A stretch of DNA of 64,000 nucleotides from Bacillus sp. BA3 (GCA_002835675.1 PIZR01000001.1:204658-268657), one strand, 5' to 3'. Counted from the stretch's first letter, positions 52,396-62,095 are shown. Translations and numbers: made by a program. Notes: a model not told the origin generated them from the letters alone.

Positions 52396-54446
52396 TTGAT
52401 GAAAGAAGCATGAAATTATTACAAGAAATTTTAAATAATCAAAACACAACATTATCGGTTTTAGAGAGCAAACTTGGAATTAATCGGCGTCAGATTAATT
52501 ATAGCTTTGAAAAGATCAATAATTGGTTAAGCAGTTTAGACCAAACAAAAATTGAAAGAACGAAAACTGGAAATTTCATTGTTTCTTCGTCATTAAAGCA
52601 TATACTCCCAATTGATAATGATGATAATGATGTGGAGATATATTTTTTTTCTGAGAATGAGCGTATTGCCGTTATTCTTCTCATGCTAATTAGTAGAGAC
52701 GAGGAATTGTCATTAATTCATTTGGTCTCAGCGCTTGGAGTTGGTAAGAATACTGTATTAAGGACAATAAAGGCAGCTCAATACGAGTTGGAAAAATATC
52801 AGCTTAAAATTATTTACTCACGCCAAAGCGGTTACAGAATTCAAGGTAAAGAGTTTGATAAACGACGATTACTAATTACGGTCATCCAGTCGATAGTCTC
52901 ATTCTATAAAGGGGAAAAGGTTCTACTACAGTATTCCTCTTTTAAGGATAGAGAGGTGGAAACTCTTCGTAAAAAACTTGAGCAGATTGAAGTTCACTTA
53001 AGTATAAAATTTACGGACGAGAGGTTAGTGACACTACCTTATATTATTGCTGTTTGGATAAATAGAGTGAAACAAGGGAAAATCCTTGAGCCTAATTTTA
53101 ATATTGATTTCTCTGATCTTAAAGAAACTAAAGAATATCATGCCGTAACAAAAGTTTTCTCTGAACTTGAGGATATACCACCTAAGGAATTACTTTTTCT
53201 TACTTTGCAGCTTTTAACTATGAATATATCTTCATCTCAAGTTCTGAATGATAATAAGTTGTCAGACTTAAAGAGCTCACTATTTGAGATGGTTAAAATT
53301 ATTGAAAATATTAGTGCTATTGATATTCCAAACAAACAGGAATTGATAGATAAGTTATTCCTTCATGTAAAGCCGGCCTATTATAGAATCAAATATAATT
53401 TAGGTTTGATGACGTCAATGTTTATTAAGTTCGATGAGAAATTAGAGGATCTACATGAGATTGTCAAGGTATCTGCTAGTCCTATCGAATCCTTAATGGG
53501 CTGTCCCATCCCTGAGAGTGAGAGTACCTTTTTAACCATGATTGTTGGTGGATGGTTGACTCAACATGGTGTTCAACTAAACCACAAGAAAATTGCAGCT
53601 GTTGTCTGTCCTAATGGTGTATCAGTATCAAAATTACTGCAAGTAAATTTAAAATCCCTATTTCCTGAGTTTATGTTCCTTGAGTCTATGTCCCACAGAG
53701 AGTTTTCTAATTATAAGGGAAAAATTGATGTCTTATTTACTACACAAAGATTACCTACTGATATTAAACAGTATATTGTTCCATCTTTAATAAATGAGAG
53801 AGAGCAAAACGAGATTAGGAAAACTATACTTCATGAAAAATATGGGCTTGTACCTAACAATGTAGATTTAAACGAACTTATAAAAGTCATTAGTAAACAT
53901 GCTGAGGTCAAAGATTCCAGTGGGTTATTGAAAGGTTTAAGTAGTTTTTTTAATAAAAATAGCTTTGTAAGTGCTACGAATGTTGAAACAAAATCAAAAT
54001 TAACGCTTAAGGACCTAGTATATTATGAAACAATCAACATCCGAGATAAGGTGAAAGATTGGAAAGAAGCTTTATGGTTTGCTTCAGAACCTTTGTTAAA
54101 AAACAATTGTATTGGTCATAACTATGTGGAGGCAATGATCGAACAATATCAAAACGATAGTACATATATTATGTTAGCAAAAAATATTGCCATTCCCCAT
54201 TCCAGACCAGAAAACGATGTTTATCAAGTAGGTATGAGCTTTTTAAAGTTGAATGAACCAGTGGAATTTGAAGGTGGGAATTTTGTAAAGCTTATTTGCG
54301 TTATTGCTGCAGTGGATAAGGAACAACATATTCGCCCTATATTACAGCTTAGAAGAATGGCAGAGAGCCAAAAAGATATACAAAAAATAAAAGATGCAGA
54401 AACAAAGAAAGAAATATTCTCGGTTATTGAGAAGTTTTCTAAATGA
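52392..54446 (+). CDS. PRD-containing BglG/MtlR-type PTS regulator
   Basis: The 684-residue activator has two N-terminal helix-turn-helix domains (residues about 1-60 and 90-150; LVSALGVGKNTVLRTIKAAQ), two PTS regulation domains (about 175-400), an EIIB-like domain with the cysteine in VVCPNGVSVSKLL near 410, and a C-terminal EIIA-like domain (about 535-680) with the histidine in KNIAIPHSRPEN. Phosphorylation by HPr and the PTS would set its activity. It precedes the PTS genes it presumably activates. The GTG at 52392 follows GGAGGTGAG. Confidence 0.9.
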   Translation: MIDERSMKLLQEILNNQNTTLSVLESKLGINRRQINYSFEKINNWLSSLDQTKIERTKTGNFIVSSSLKHILPIDNDDNDVEIYFFSENERIAVILLMLISRDEELSLIHLVSALGVGKNTVLRTIKAAQYELEKYQLKIIYSRQSGYRIQGKEFDKRRLLITVIQSIVSFYKGEKVLLQYSSFKDREVETLRKKLEQIEVHLSIKFTDERLVTLPYIIAVWINRVKQGKILEPNFNIDFSDLKETKEYHAVTKVFSELEDIPPKELLFLTLQLLTMNISSSQVLNDNKLSDLKSSLFEMVKIIENISAIDIPNKQELIDKLFLHVKPAYYRIKYNLGLMTSMFIKFDEKLEDLHEIVKVSASPIESLMGCPIPESESTFLTMIVGGWLTQHGVQLNHKKIAAVVCPNGVSVSKLLQVNLKSLFPEFMFLESMSHREFSNYKGKIDVLFTTQRLPTDIKQYIVPSLINEREQNEIRKTILHEKYGLVPNNVDLNELIKVISKHAEVKDSSGLLKGLSSFFNKNSFVSATNVETKSKLTLKDLVYYETINIRDKVKDWKEALWFASEPLLKNNCIGHNYVEAMIEQYQNDSTYIMLAKNIAIPHSRPENDVYQVGMSFLKLNEPVEFEGGNFVKLICVIAAVDKEQHIRPILQLRRMAESQKDIQKIKDAETKKEIFSVIEKFSK

Positions 54447-54468
54447 AAAAAGCGAAAGGAGCGAGAAA

Positions 54469-54933
54469 ATGTCCAAAATTATTATCTCAGAAAAATCTAT
54501 TTTCACTGATCTAGAAGTATCCAATAAAGAGGAGGCATTAAGGATACTGGCAGACTCACTTTTAGATCAAGGGTTTATCCATGATAGTTTCTATGAAAGC
54601 TTGATAAAAAGAGAAAAAAATTTTCCAACGGGCTTGGAAACCTATGATATGGGAATTGCCATTCCCCACACTGAACCCCAACATGTTAAGCAAGATTCTA
54701 TTGCTGTAGCTGTTTTGGATAAACCAATATTATTTCAAGATATGGTGGATAAAAACAATAGTATTAATGTGAAAGTCATTTTTCTACTAGGTTTGTCGAA
54801 AAGTACAAAGCATTTAAATATTCTAAAACAAATTTTTGAGTTAATTAAAGAAGAAGGGTCTCTAGGTGAAATTTCGAGTATGTCTAAGACCCATCTTTAT
54901 AGTTATCTAGAAGAGAAATTGACTGCAGAGTAA
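54469..54933 (+). CDS. PTS EIIA component, galactitol family
   Basis: The 154-residue protein is a mannitol/fructose-type EIIA fold of the Gat family. The phosphorylated histidine lies in MGIAIPHTEPQHV near residue 65. It receives phosphate from HPr and passes it to EIIB. AAAGGAGCG precedes ATG 54469; the longer frame from 54394 overlaps the regulator gene and is rejected. Confidence 0.88.
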   Translation: MSKIIISEKSIFTDLEVSNKEEALRILADSLLDQGFIHDSFYESLIKREKNFPTGLETYDMGIAIPHTEPQHVKQDSIAVAVLDKPILFQDMVDKNNSINVKVIFLLGLSKSTKHLNILKQIFELIKEEGSLGEISSMSKTHLYSYLEEKLTAE

Positions 54934-54958
54934 AATAATAAATCAGGAGGAATTCAAA

Positions 54959-55240
54959 ATGAAAAAAAATGTTGTATTTGCGTGTTCGAGTGGGATTGCA
55001 ACTTCAACGGTAGTAGCAGAGAAAGTAGTAGAACATTGTAAAGACCATGGGATTGAAGTCGTGTATCAACAGGCAATCATAGGGGAATTACCTTCACTAG
55101 ATAACTCAGCTGATTTAATTGTAGTAACTTCACAAGTAGAAACAAAATTAAATACACCTCTTGTCAACGCATTACCTATTATTACAGGCGTTGGGGAAGA
55201 AGAATTGCTCGATAAAATTATTACATTGTTAAAAGGGTGA
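54959..55240 (+). CDS. PTS EIIB component, galactitol family, first copy
   Basis: The 93-residue EIIB has the phosphocysteine at position 9 in VVFACSSGIATSTVV. It transfers phosphate from EIIA to the incoming polyol on EIIC. TCAGGAGGAATTC gives a good ribosome site. It is nearly identical to the second copy at 55296; the few differences (such as V5I, D28G, E33D and T90K) are conservative, so both are probably functional. Confidence 0.9.
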   Translation: MKKNVVFACSSGIATSTVVAEKVVEHCKDHGIEVVYQQAIIGELPSLDNSADLIVVTSQVETKLNTPLVNALPIITGVGEEELLDKIITLLKG

Positions 55241-55295
55241 ACTAAATCGGACAACAGATTTGCTGATCAATAAATAATAATTGGGGGATTTCAAA

Positions 55296-55577
55296 ATGAA
55301 AAAAAATATTGTATTTGCGTGTTCGAGTGGGATTGCAACTTCAACGGTAGTAGCAGAGAAAGTAGTAGAGCATTGTAAAGGCCATGGGATTGATGTCGTG
55401 TATCAACAGGCAATCATAGGGGAATTACCTTCACTAGATAACTCAGCTGATTTAATTGTAGTAACTTCACAAGTAGAAACAAAATTAAATACACCTCTTG
55501 TCAACGCATTACCTATTATTACAGGGGTTGGAGAAGAAGAGCTGCTTGATAAAATTATTAAACTGTTGAAGGGGTGA
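55296..55577 (+). CDS. PTS EIIB component, galactitol family, second copy
   Basis: The 93-residue product repeats the first EIIB with only about four or five changes and the phosphocysteine at position 9. The ATG at 55296 follows GGGGGATTTC; the frame from 55281 would add five residues that come from duplicated noncoding sequence. It directly precedes EIIC (six bases). The duplication unit is described under the repeat at 54951-55597. Confidence 0.88.
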   Translation: MKKNIVFACSSGIATSTVVAEKVVEHCKGHGIDVVYQQAIIGELPSLDNSADLIVVTSQVETKLNTPLVNALPIITGVGEEELLDKIIKLLKG

Positions 55578-55582
55578 ACTAA

Positions 55583-56956
55583 ATGGGACAACAGATATTA
55601 GAAGCATTCCAGTACATTCTTAGTTTTGGACCTACGGTTATGTTGCCAATTGTTGTATTTATACTAGCGATCTGTTTTCGAGTTAAACCAGCGAAGGCTT
55701 TAAGATCCTCTGTAATTATAGGTATGGGTTTTGTTGGAATTTTCCTAATATTTAATCTACTGATTGAGAGCGTTGGACCTGCAGCTCAAGCTATGGTGGA
55801 TAGAACAGGAATTGATTTACCAGTGGTCGACACTGGATGGCCGCCACTTGCTGCAATTGCTTTTGCATCACCAATCGCACCGTTTGTAATTCCTATGGTT
55901 GTTTTACTAAACATTGCCATGATAATGCTTCGTTGGACAAAAACTGTCGATATTGATTTATGGAACTACTGGCATTTTGCCTTTGCAGGGGCGCTAGTTT
56001 ATAGTGCAACAGGTAACTTTTTCTTAGGATTGCTTGCTGCCGCCATAGCTACAGTCACAATTCTTAAAATGGCTGATTGGTCTGCTCCATATATACAGAA
56101 ACGATTTAATTTGCCTGGTATTTCCCTTCCCACATTATCGGCAGTCATATTTTTTCCAGTTGGAGTATTAGGAAATAAAATTATTGGTTCCATACCTGGG
56201 GTAAGGAACTTAAAAGCTGATCCAGATTCAATTCAAAAACGCTTCGGAGTATTTGGTGAACCGATGATGATCGGTCTGATTTTGGGAATTATTATTGGAA
56301 TTCTCGCAGGATACGATGCGGATGGAGTATTGAAATTAGGAATGAACTTGGGAGCAGTTATGCTTATTATGCCTCGTATGGTTCGTATCCTTATGGAGGG
56401 TTTAATCCCACTGTCTGATGCAATTCGTGCCTTGCTAAAAAAGAGATTCCCTGATCGGGATGATATTACCATCGGACTTGATATTGCAGTTGCGATTGGT
56501 AATCCGGCAGTTATTTCAACAGCCTTATTGATGACACCAATTACAATATTGCTAGCTGTTATTCTTCCAGGAAATAAGATTATTCCACTAGGTGATTTAT
56601 CAACTTTAACTGTGCCAATGGCAATGATTGTTCTTGCTTGCGGAGGTAATATTATACGATCAATTATTATTGGTATACCAGTTATTATCGCAAACTTATA
56701 CATCGCTTCTTATCTGGCTCCACTTGTTACGCAAGTAGCAAAAAGTATTAATTTCCAATTCCCAGAAGGGGCATCAGAATTGGTGAACAGCTTCTTAGAC
56801 GGCGGTAATCCATTCCGCTATTGGATGGTCATGTTATCCCAAGGAAATATTTATGCTATTGGAGCCATTCCAGTTGTAGGTCTTGTTATTTGGTCGGCAT
56901 ATAAAATAACCAAAAAAGATTTTGATGAGAATGGTAAATTGAAGGATGTTTCTTAG
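55583..56956 (+). CDS. PTS EIIC component, galactitol family
   Basis: The 457-residue membrane permease has about ten to twelve helices and GatC features: FRVKPAKALRSSVIIGMGFVGIFL, SAPYIQKRFNLPGISLPT and FPDRDDITIGLDIAVAIGNPAVIS. It translocates and phosphorylates a hexitol or pentitol. GGGGTGAACTAA precedes the ATG. The length is that of GatC of E. coli (about 450). The exact polyol (galactitol, arabitol, other) is uncertain. Confidence 0.9.
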   Translation: MGQQILEAFQYILSFGPTVMLPIVVFILAICFRVKPAKALRSSVIIGMGFVGIFLIFNLLIESVGPAAQAMVDRTGIDLPVVDTGWPPLAAIAFASPIAPFVIPMVVLLNIAMIMLRWTKTVDIDLWNYWHFAFAGALVYSATGNFFLGLLAAAIATVTILKMADWSAPYIQKRFNLPGISLPTLSAVIFFPVGVLGNKIIGSIPGVRNLKADPDSIQKRFGVFGEPMMIGLILGIIIGILAGYDADGVLKLGMNLGAVMLIMPRMVRILMEGLIPLSDAIRALLKKRFPDRDDITIGLDIAVAIGNPAVISTALLMTPITILLAVILPGNKIIPLGDLSTLTVPMAMIVLACGGNIIRSIIIGIPVIIANLYIASYLAPLVTQVAKSINFQFPEGASELVNSFLDGGNPFRYWMVMLSQGNIYAIGAIPVVGLVIWSAYKITKKDFDENGKLKDVS

Positions 56957-56986
56957 ACTATCCGAAGTTAGTTTATTAAAGATAAG

Positions 56987-57032
56987 GAGGTACTTGCTAA
57001 CTAAAGGGACAATGCTTTTAGTAAGGTACCTC
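56987..57032 (+). promoter_or_regulatory. Intercistronic hairpin after EIIC
   Basis: GAGGTAC (56987-56993) and following bases pair with TTTTAGTAAGGTACCTC (57016-57032), giving an imperfect stem of about 17 base pairs. It contains the strong ribosome-like site AAGGAGG (56984-56990) that is not used by a gene. There is no U-run, so it is more likely an mRNA stability or processing element than a terminator. Confidence 0.5.
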
Positions 57033-57062
57033 GCCTCTTATTCTTAAAAAGGAGATCTAATG

Positions 57063-58091
57063 ATGAGAGCTATTGCATTTCACGATGTTAATGATTTTCG
57101 AATAGAAGAAGTTGAAGATCCAAAAATTGGTTTCGGAGAAGTACTCTTGAAGTTAAAAGCCTGTGGATTATGCGGGACGGATATTCACAAAGCAATTCAT
57201 AAAACCGTTAATCCAGGGACTGTTCTTGGGCATGAATATGCAGGTGAGATTGTTAAGGTAGGGGAAGGTGTTACGAAATTTAAAATTGGAGACAGAGTTG
57301 TTGGTGCTATCCATGTTCCCTGTTTCACATGTCATTATTGTCAACGACAGCATTATACACTTTGTCCTGAATTTAGAGAAACGAATATTGATCCTGGCGG
57401 CTTTGCAGAATATATCCGATTATCTGAAAAACATGTACGCCATTTACTTTTTGGAATTCCTGACAGTATGAGCTACCAGCACGCATCTTTAGCAGAACCA
57501 GTAGCTTGTTGTATTCATGGACAAAAAGCTGCAGAAATACGTCCTGGAGATAATGTTTTAATTATGGGGGCAGGACCGATCGGGGTGATTCATGGCCAAC
57601 TCCTAAAACATAAGGATGTAAGTAATGTAATTATTTCTGACGTTTCTTCGTATAAGCTGTCAAAAGCTAAAGAGTTTGGTATCGATTACACAGTAAATAT
57701 TAAAAATGATAGTCTCAAGGATGTTGTTGATAAGGTTACTGATAATCAAGGTGTAGATATTGTTATCATTGCTGCAGGTGTTTCCTCTCTGTTACCAGAA
57801 GCAGTACAACTGCTAAGACGCGGCGGACGAGTGATCTGTTTTTCTCCCTTTGAAAAGTATCCTGAAGTGACTATTGATGCAGGAAGATTCTTTAAGGACG
57901 AAATATCAATAGTCGGTACCTACAGTGTATCCCCATATGAATTTGAGGAAGCTATTTTAAACATATCAAATGGAACAATAGATGCAGAAAAAATGATTAC
58001 ACATGAAATGGCCATTGATCAAGTAGGCGAAGCGATTACATTTGCCGCAAGTCCTGATGAAGAAGTTATGAAAGTAGTTATTGTAGATTAA
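57063..58091 (+). CDS. Zinc-dependent polyol dehydrogenase, first of three
   Basis: The 342-residue medium-chain dehydrogenase has the catalytic-zinc region CGLCGTDIHK and GHEYAGEIV, the structural-zinc cysteines CFTCHYCQRQHYTLC, and the Rossmann motif GAGPIGVIHGQLL. It probably oxidises the polyol phosphate produced by the PTS to a ketose phosphate, in the manner of galactitol- or arabitol-phosphate dehydrogenases. AAAGGAG precedes; ATG 57063 has a better spacing than 57060. Confidence 0.85.
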   Translation: MRAIAFHDVNDFRIEEVEDPKIGFGEVLLKLKACGLCGTDIHKAIHKTVNPGTVLGHEYAGEIVKVGEGVTKFKIGDRVVGAIHVPCFTCHYCQRQHYTLCPEFRETNIDPGGFAEYIRLSEKHVRHLLFGIPDSMSYQHASLAEPVACCIHGQKAAEIRPGDNVLIMGAGPIGVIHGQLLKHKDVSNVIISDVSSYKLSKAKEFGIDYTVNIKNDSLKDVVDKVTDNQGVDIVIIAAGVSSLLPEAVQLLRRGGRVICFSPFEKYPEVTIDAGRFFKDEISIVGTYSVSPYEFEEAILNISNGTIDAEKMITHEMAIDQVGEAITFAASPDEEVMKVVIVD

Positions 58092-58111
58092 ATTATAAGG
58101 AGAGATTTAGT

Positions 58112-58945
58112 ATGCCATTAGTAGATATGAAATCGTTCTTACAATTATTAGAAGAGAAAAATCTTATTGCTCCAGCCTTTAATACTACCAATTTAGAAAT
58201 GACACTTTCTATTATCAGGGGAGCAGAAGAGGCAGGGCTTCCAGTTATTGTCCAAATTGCTCCTACAAACGTTAAGCTGTCTGGATACGATTACATTGCC
58301 AATATTGTAAAATCTGCTGCGGAGAAAGTAGAAGTGCCTGTAACTTTACACTTAGATCATGGCATGACCTTTGAGGATGTAAAAAATGCCGTAGAAGCTG
58401 GTTTTAACTCTGTCATGATTGATGCTTCAAAATTACCGTATGAAGAAAATATTCAATTTACTAGAGAAGTTGTAGAGTATTGTCATGCTCGAGGAGTTTC
58501 GGTAGAAGCTGAATTAGGAGAATTAAGTGGCAAAGAAGATGATCATGAGAGTGATGATTCGGCACAAACAGATCCTAACCTTGCAAGAGAATTTGTAGAG
58601 CGTACAGGAATCGACCTTTTAGCTGTATCCGTAGGAAATATTCATGGTTTAGATGAACAACCAAAAATTAACCTGGAATTACTTCGTGAAATAGCAGATA
58701 CTGTTGAGATTCCATTAGTCATTCATGGAGGCTCTGGAATTCCTGATGATATATTAAAGCAATTAAAAAATTACAATGTACGCAAAATAAATCTTGCGAG
58801 TGATCTTCGTAAACGATTTATTGCGTCTGTCGGTAAACGGTATGAACAAAACCCAAATGAATATAACCTTATTAGCGTATTGCTAGAAGCACAATCTGAG
58901 GTTAAAGAAGTAGTTATTAATAAATTTAGCACTTTAAATAGATAA
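58112..58945 (+). CDS. Class II ketose-bisphosphate aldolase (GatY/FbaA family)
   Basis: The 277-residue zinc aldolase has the metal-binding PVTLHLDHGMTFEDV near residue 78, EAELGELSGKEDD near 130 and IHGGSGIPDD near 210. GatY cleaves tagatose-1,6-bisphosphate; this relative would split a ketose (bis)phosphate to triose units. With the dehydrogenases and the FGGY kinase it forms the catabolic part of the operon. A fructose-bisphosphate role is less likely given the context. Confidence 0.88.
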   Translation: MPLVDMKSFLQLLEEKNLIAPAFNTTNLEMTLSIIRGAEEAGLPVIVQIAPTNVKLSGYDYIANIVKSAAEKVEVPVTLHLDHGMTFEDVKNAVEAGFNSVMIDASKLPYEENIQFTREVVEYCHARGVSVEAELGELSGKEDDHESDDSAQTDPNLAREFVERTGIDLLAVSVGNIHGLDEQPKINLELLREIADTVEIPLVIHGGSGIPDDILKQLKNYNVRKINLASDLRKRFIASVGKRYEQNPNEYNLISVLLEAQSEVKEVVINKFSTLNR

Positions 58946-58969
58946 TGTTTCTAAAGGATGGGGTTGAAG

Positions 58970-60478
58970 ATGTATGTAATTGGAATTGATATTGGAACAA
59001 CTAACGTAAAACTTTGTCTATTTCAATTACCAAATTTCGAATTAGTGGAAGTGTATCGTTTTTCTACTCCTACTAAATGGAATGAAAAAGAATCAGAGTT
59101 TGAAATGGATAAAATTTGGGAGGGTGTGAAGGAAGGGCTTTACGTTCTCTCAAAAAAAATTAAAAACCCAAAAGAGATAAAAACTATTTCGATAGCCAGT
59201 GCAGCTCAAACTATCGTTTTATTAGACGAACATAATCAAATCTTAGAACCCACCATTACATGGTATGATCCTCGCTCTAAATCTGAAGCTGAACTAGTCA
59301 ACAATATTGTTGGAAGGGAAGAAATATATAAGATTACTGGGATAGTCTCTCACAGTAATCATAGTCTTACCAAGCTACTTTGGATTAGAGATCATTTTCC
59401 TGATCAATATCTAAAATTTAAAAAATGGACATGCTTGTCAGGTTTTATTGCTTTTAAGCTATCTGGAATATACGCGACAGATGTGAGCCTTGCATCCAGA
59501 ACGTTACTGCTAGATATGTCTACCCGAAAATGGTCAAAACATTTAATTGAAGACTTTGAACTGGAAGTTCAAACGTTTCCTACTATTGTTGAGTCTGGTA
59601 CAGCTATTTCTTTTCTTAAAGATTCTCTGGCTATTGAGGTTGGATTAAGTCCTAATACAACTATTTCAATAGCTGGTCACGATCATATGGCAGGATCAAT
59701 AATTACTAATTTGGATGTGGATAAGGAACTGCTAAACTCAACTGGAACAACAGAAGGATTACTTTTATTGAAAAAAGAATCATTTTTAAATAGTGACTTT
59801 CAGCAAAATGCTATTTCAAATGGTTTATATGTAAAAGACAATTTGTTCAGTCTCTATGGATCAATGCCAACAGCTGGTTATAGTATAAATTGGTTTACAA
59901 GAAATTTTTTATCCTCTCTTGATGAATTAACTCAAATGAGTGATGGATTATATAAAGAATACCAGAAAAACTCGAAGGAGTTTATAGAAAATTTGCTGGT
60001 TTTTATTCCACATTTAAGAGGAAGTGGTCCCCCTCATCGTGATTCTCATTCTAAAGGAATCTTATATGGAATACAGGACCAAACAGAAAAGAGAGATATT
60101 TTATACTCGATTTTTGCTGGCCTATGCTTCGAATTGAGAAATTTAAAAGACGCATATATAGATCTAACAGATCAAGATATCAAGAGTATTAAAGTTATTG
60201 GCCCGGCCACATTAAACCCATTATGGCTACAGTTAAAAGCAGATATTCTTAACTGCGAAGTACTTTCTTATAAAACAGAGGAAGCTGTTTCAAAAGGCGG
60301 CGCCATGTTAGCAGCATTAAAGCAAAACTTTATTGACCAGATACACGTTAATTCATTTGATAGGTATCTTCCATCACAAGAAAATTTTAAACTGTATGAT
60401 GAGTACTTTAACAGGATGTATACTCCACTCTCAAAAATAAAAAGAGAATTTGATTTATATAAGTCGACGGAGATTTGA
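58970..60478 (+). CDS. FGGY-family carbohydrate kinase
   Basis: The 502-residue kinase has the N-terminal ATPase motif IGIDIGTTNVKLCLF, WYDPRSKSEAE, and the later GHDHMAGS with NSTGTTEGLLLL, followed by the C-terminal VIGPATLNPLWLQLKADILN and VSKGGAMLAAL. It phosphorylates a ketose, ketose phosphate or polyol derivative. In a PTS operon a second phosphorylation (for example to a bisphosphate for the aldolase) is one possibility; conventional tagatose-6-phosphate kinases are of other families, so this would be a replacement. Confidence 0.85.
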   Translation: MYVIGIDIGTTNVKLCLFQLPNFELVEVYRFSTPTKWNEKESEFEMDKIWEGVKEGLYVLSKKIKNPKEIKTISIASAAQTIVLLDEHNQILEPTITWYDPRSKSEAELVNNIVGREEIYKITGIVSHSNHSLTKLLWIRDHFPDQYLKFKKWTCLSGFIAFKLSGIYATDVSLASRTLLLDMSTRKWSKHLIEDFELEVQTFPTIVESGTAISFLKDSLAIEVGLSPNTTISIAGHDHMAGSIITNLDVDKELLNSTGTTEGLLLLKKESFLNSDFQQNAISNGLYVKDNLFSLYGSMPTAGYSINWFTRNFLSSLDELTQMSDGLYKEYQKNSKEFIENLLVFIPHLRGSGPPHRDSHSKGILYGIQDQTEKRDILYSIFAGLCFELRNLKDAYIDLTDQDIKSIKVIGPATLNPLWLQLKADILNCEVLSYKTEEAVSKGGAMLAALKQNFIDQIHVNSFDRYLPSQENFKLYDEYFNRMYTPLSKIKREFDLYKSTEI

Positions 60479-60565
60479 TGCTTAACACATGAAAGCTTTA
60501 AGAAAAGCAGCTGATGCTGTAATTAAATTTTATGGGATGCAGTAAGTACGGAGGTGGTATTGGAA

Positions 60566-61609
60566 ATGGAATCATTATGTTTCTATGGAATTCAGGATTT
60601 GAGATATGAAGAGTCTCCTCCACCAACAATTGAACAGAACGATGAAGTTATTATTAGAGTAAGAAATGCAGGTATCTGTGGTTCAGATATTTCTCGTTAT
60701 AAAAAATTGGGCCCTGTGACTCCCGGTAACATTTGGGGACACGAATATGCTGGTGAGGTAGTTGAATTTAGCGATAATGTAACGGATTTGCATGTGGGCG
60801 CTCGAGTGGCTGTATGTCCTGCGCTTTATTGTGGAAAGTGTGAGTATTGTCGTTCAGGCTACTTTGCAGCATGTCCTGAATTACTTGTAACAGGCGCAAA
60901 AGTCCCCGGCGGATTTGCTACATACGTGAAGGTTCCAAGAGAAAATGTTATCTGTATCCCAGATAGTGTTTCTTTTGAAGAAGCTGCCTTTGTCGAGCCA
61001 TCTGCAGTTGCGCTTCATGGACTTTTTAAAACAAACATGCAGCCAGGATACTCTGTTGCTGTTATGGGATGTGGAACAATTGGATTACTTGTAATCCAAT
61101 GGGCAAAAATTTTTGGTGCAGAAAGAGTATATGCTATTGATATTGAAAAAGAGAAATTAACCTTAGCTAAACAAGTTGGAGCCGATGTATTAATAAATCC
61201 GAAAGATAGAAATACATTTGAACAAATCATGACATTTACTAACGGGCATGGAGTTGATTTGGCAGTTGAATCTGCCGGATCTCCCATTACTTCTGCTCAA
61301 ATATTCGCCTTACCAAAAAAAGGGGGAGAAGTAGTTTTTATGGGTATTCCGTATGCTGATGTGCCGATTGACCGTTTCTATTTTGAAAGAATAGTTCGTC
61401 GAGAGTTACATGTTTATGGGTCATGGAACGCCATATCCTCGCCGTTCCCCGGTAGGGAGTTTCATGCAACCATTCACTGTATGAATACAGGACAATTACA
61501 AGTAAAACCTCTTATATCTCATCGTGTTCCCCTTGAGATGGGACCAGAAATGTTTGAACGGATCATAAGTAATAAAGAGGTATTTACAAAGGTTATGTTC
61601 GAACTGTAA
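60566..61609 (+). CDS. Zinc-dependent polyol dehydrogenase, second of three
   Basis: The 347-residue dehydrogenase has the catalytic motif AGICGSDISRY and GHEYAGEVV, the structural cysteines CGKCEYCRSGYFAAC, and the Rossmann GCGTIGLLVIQWAK. It resembles galactitol-1-phosphate 5-dehydrogenase (GatD). The ATG at 60566 follows GGAGGTGG by eight bases. All zinc ligands are intact. Confidence 0.85.
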   Translation: MESLCFYGIQDLRYEESPPPTIEQNDEVIIRVRNAGICGSDISRYKKLGPVTPGNIWGHEYAGEVVEFSDNVTDLHVGARVAVCPALYCGKCEYCRSGYFAACPELLVTGAKVPGGFATYVKVPRENVICIPDSVSFEEAAFVEPSAVALHGLFKTNMQPGYSVAVMGCGTIGLLVIQWAKIFGAERVYAIDIEKEKLTLAKQVGADVLINPKDRNTFEQIMTFTNGHGVDLAVESAGSPITSAQIFALPKKGGEVVFMGIPYADVPIDRFYFERIVRRELHVYGSWNAISSPFPGREFHATIHCMNTGQLQVKPLISHRVPLEMGPEMFERIISNKEVFTKVMFEL

Positions 61610-61700
61610 ATTATTGAAATTGTTTACAAGAGTGTCTTAGAAGGCGTAACATTGAAATTTTGTGTTTTTGAAAATTCTCACGCACAAAACGTGCTTTGTT

Positions 61701-61852
61701 CACCTAGCACGCACAATTGCCCATAAAGTAAGCGTTGACGACCGGGACGAGAAATATATTACGACTTTAAAACGGTTTATTTATATCTCCAAAAAGAACT
61801 TAAACAACAATGGATGGAAAATGCTATTTTAAGCAAGCTCCATCCTCTCTGA
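61701..61852 (+). pseudogene. Possible C-terminal gene remnant with frameshift
   Basis: Two protein-like stretches follow each other in different frames: HLARTIAHKVSVDDRDEKYITTLKRF and then LQKELKQQWMENAILSKLHPL ending at TGA 61850-61852. They could be the end of a deleted gene. No start or family is recognised, so the call is weak. Confidence 0.3.
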
Positions 61853-61853
61853 G

Positions 61854-61913
61854 ATCCCCTTCTAATAGACAGATAAAAAAGAACTTTATCTTCTAATCGA
61901 GAAGGGGATTTTC
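61854..61913 (+). terminator. Terminator between the dehydrogenase genes
   Basis: ATCCCCTTCT (61854-61863) pairs perfectly with 61900-61909, with an inner ATAAA/TTTAT pair, followed by TTTCT. Confidence 0.75.
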
Positions 61914-62095
61914 TATAGGTATATATCAAAAAACATAGAAAATTTACTTATAAAAAAATGGAAGAATTAATCTTATAAAATTAATCTCTTATAGATAAAG
62001 ACTCAAGGAACCCAGACAGTCTTCAAACAGGATTATTAGCCGTGAACAATCTTATGGCAAGGCGTAAATATTTGCAAAAGAGGAGTGAAGGTACA

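Larger units (their letters stand above)
54951..55597 (+). repeat. 337-bp tandem duplication containing the EIIB gene
   Basis: Corresponding bases of the two EIIB copies are 337 apart (54959 and 55296). Between the copies, at 55241-55260, lies ACTAAATCGGACAACAGAT, which copies the EIIC start region ACTAAATGGGACAACAGAT (55578-55596) with the ATG changed to ATC. The duplication thus took in the whole EIIB gene and the first codons of EIIC. Confidence 0.92.
61610..62095. other. Gap between the second and third dehydrogenase genes
   Basis: It holds the possible remnant at 61701-61852 and a terminator at 61854-61909, so the last dehydrogenase may be transcribed separately. Nothing else is recognised. 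Confidence 0.5.
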
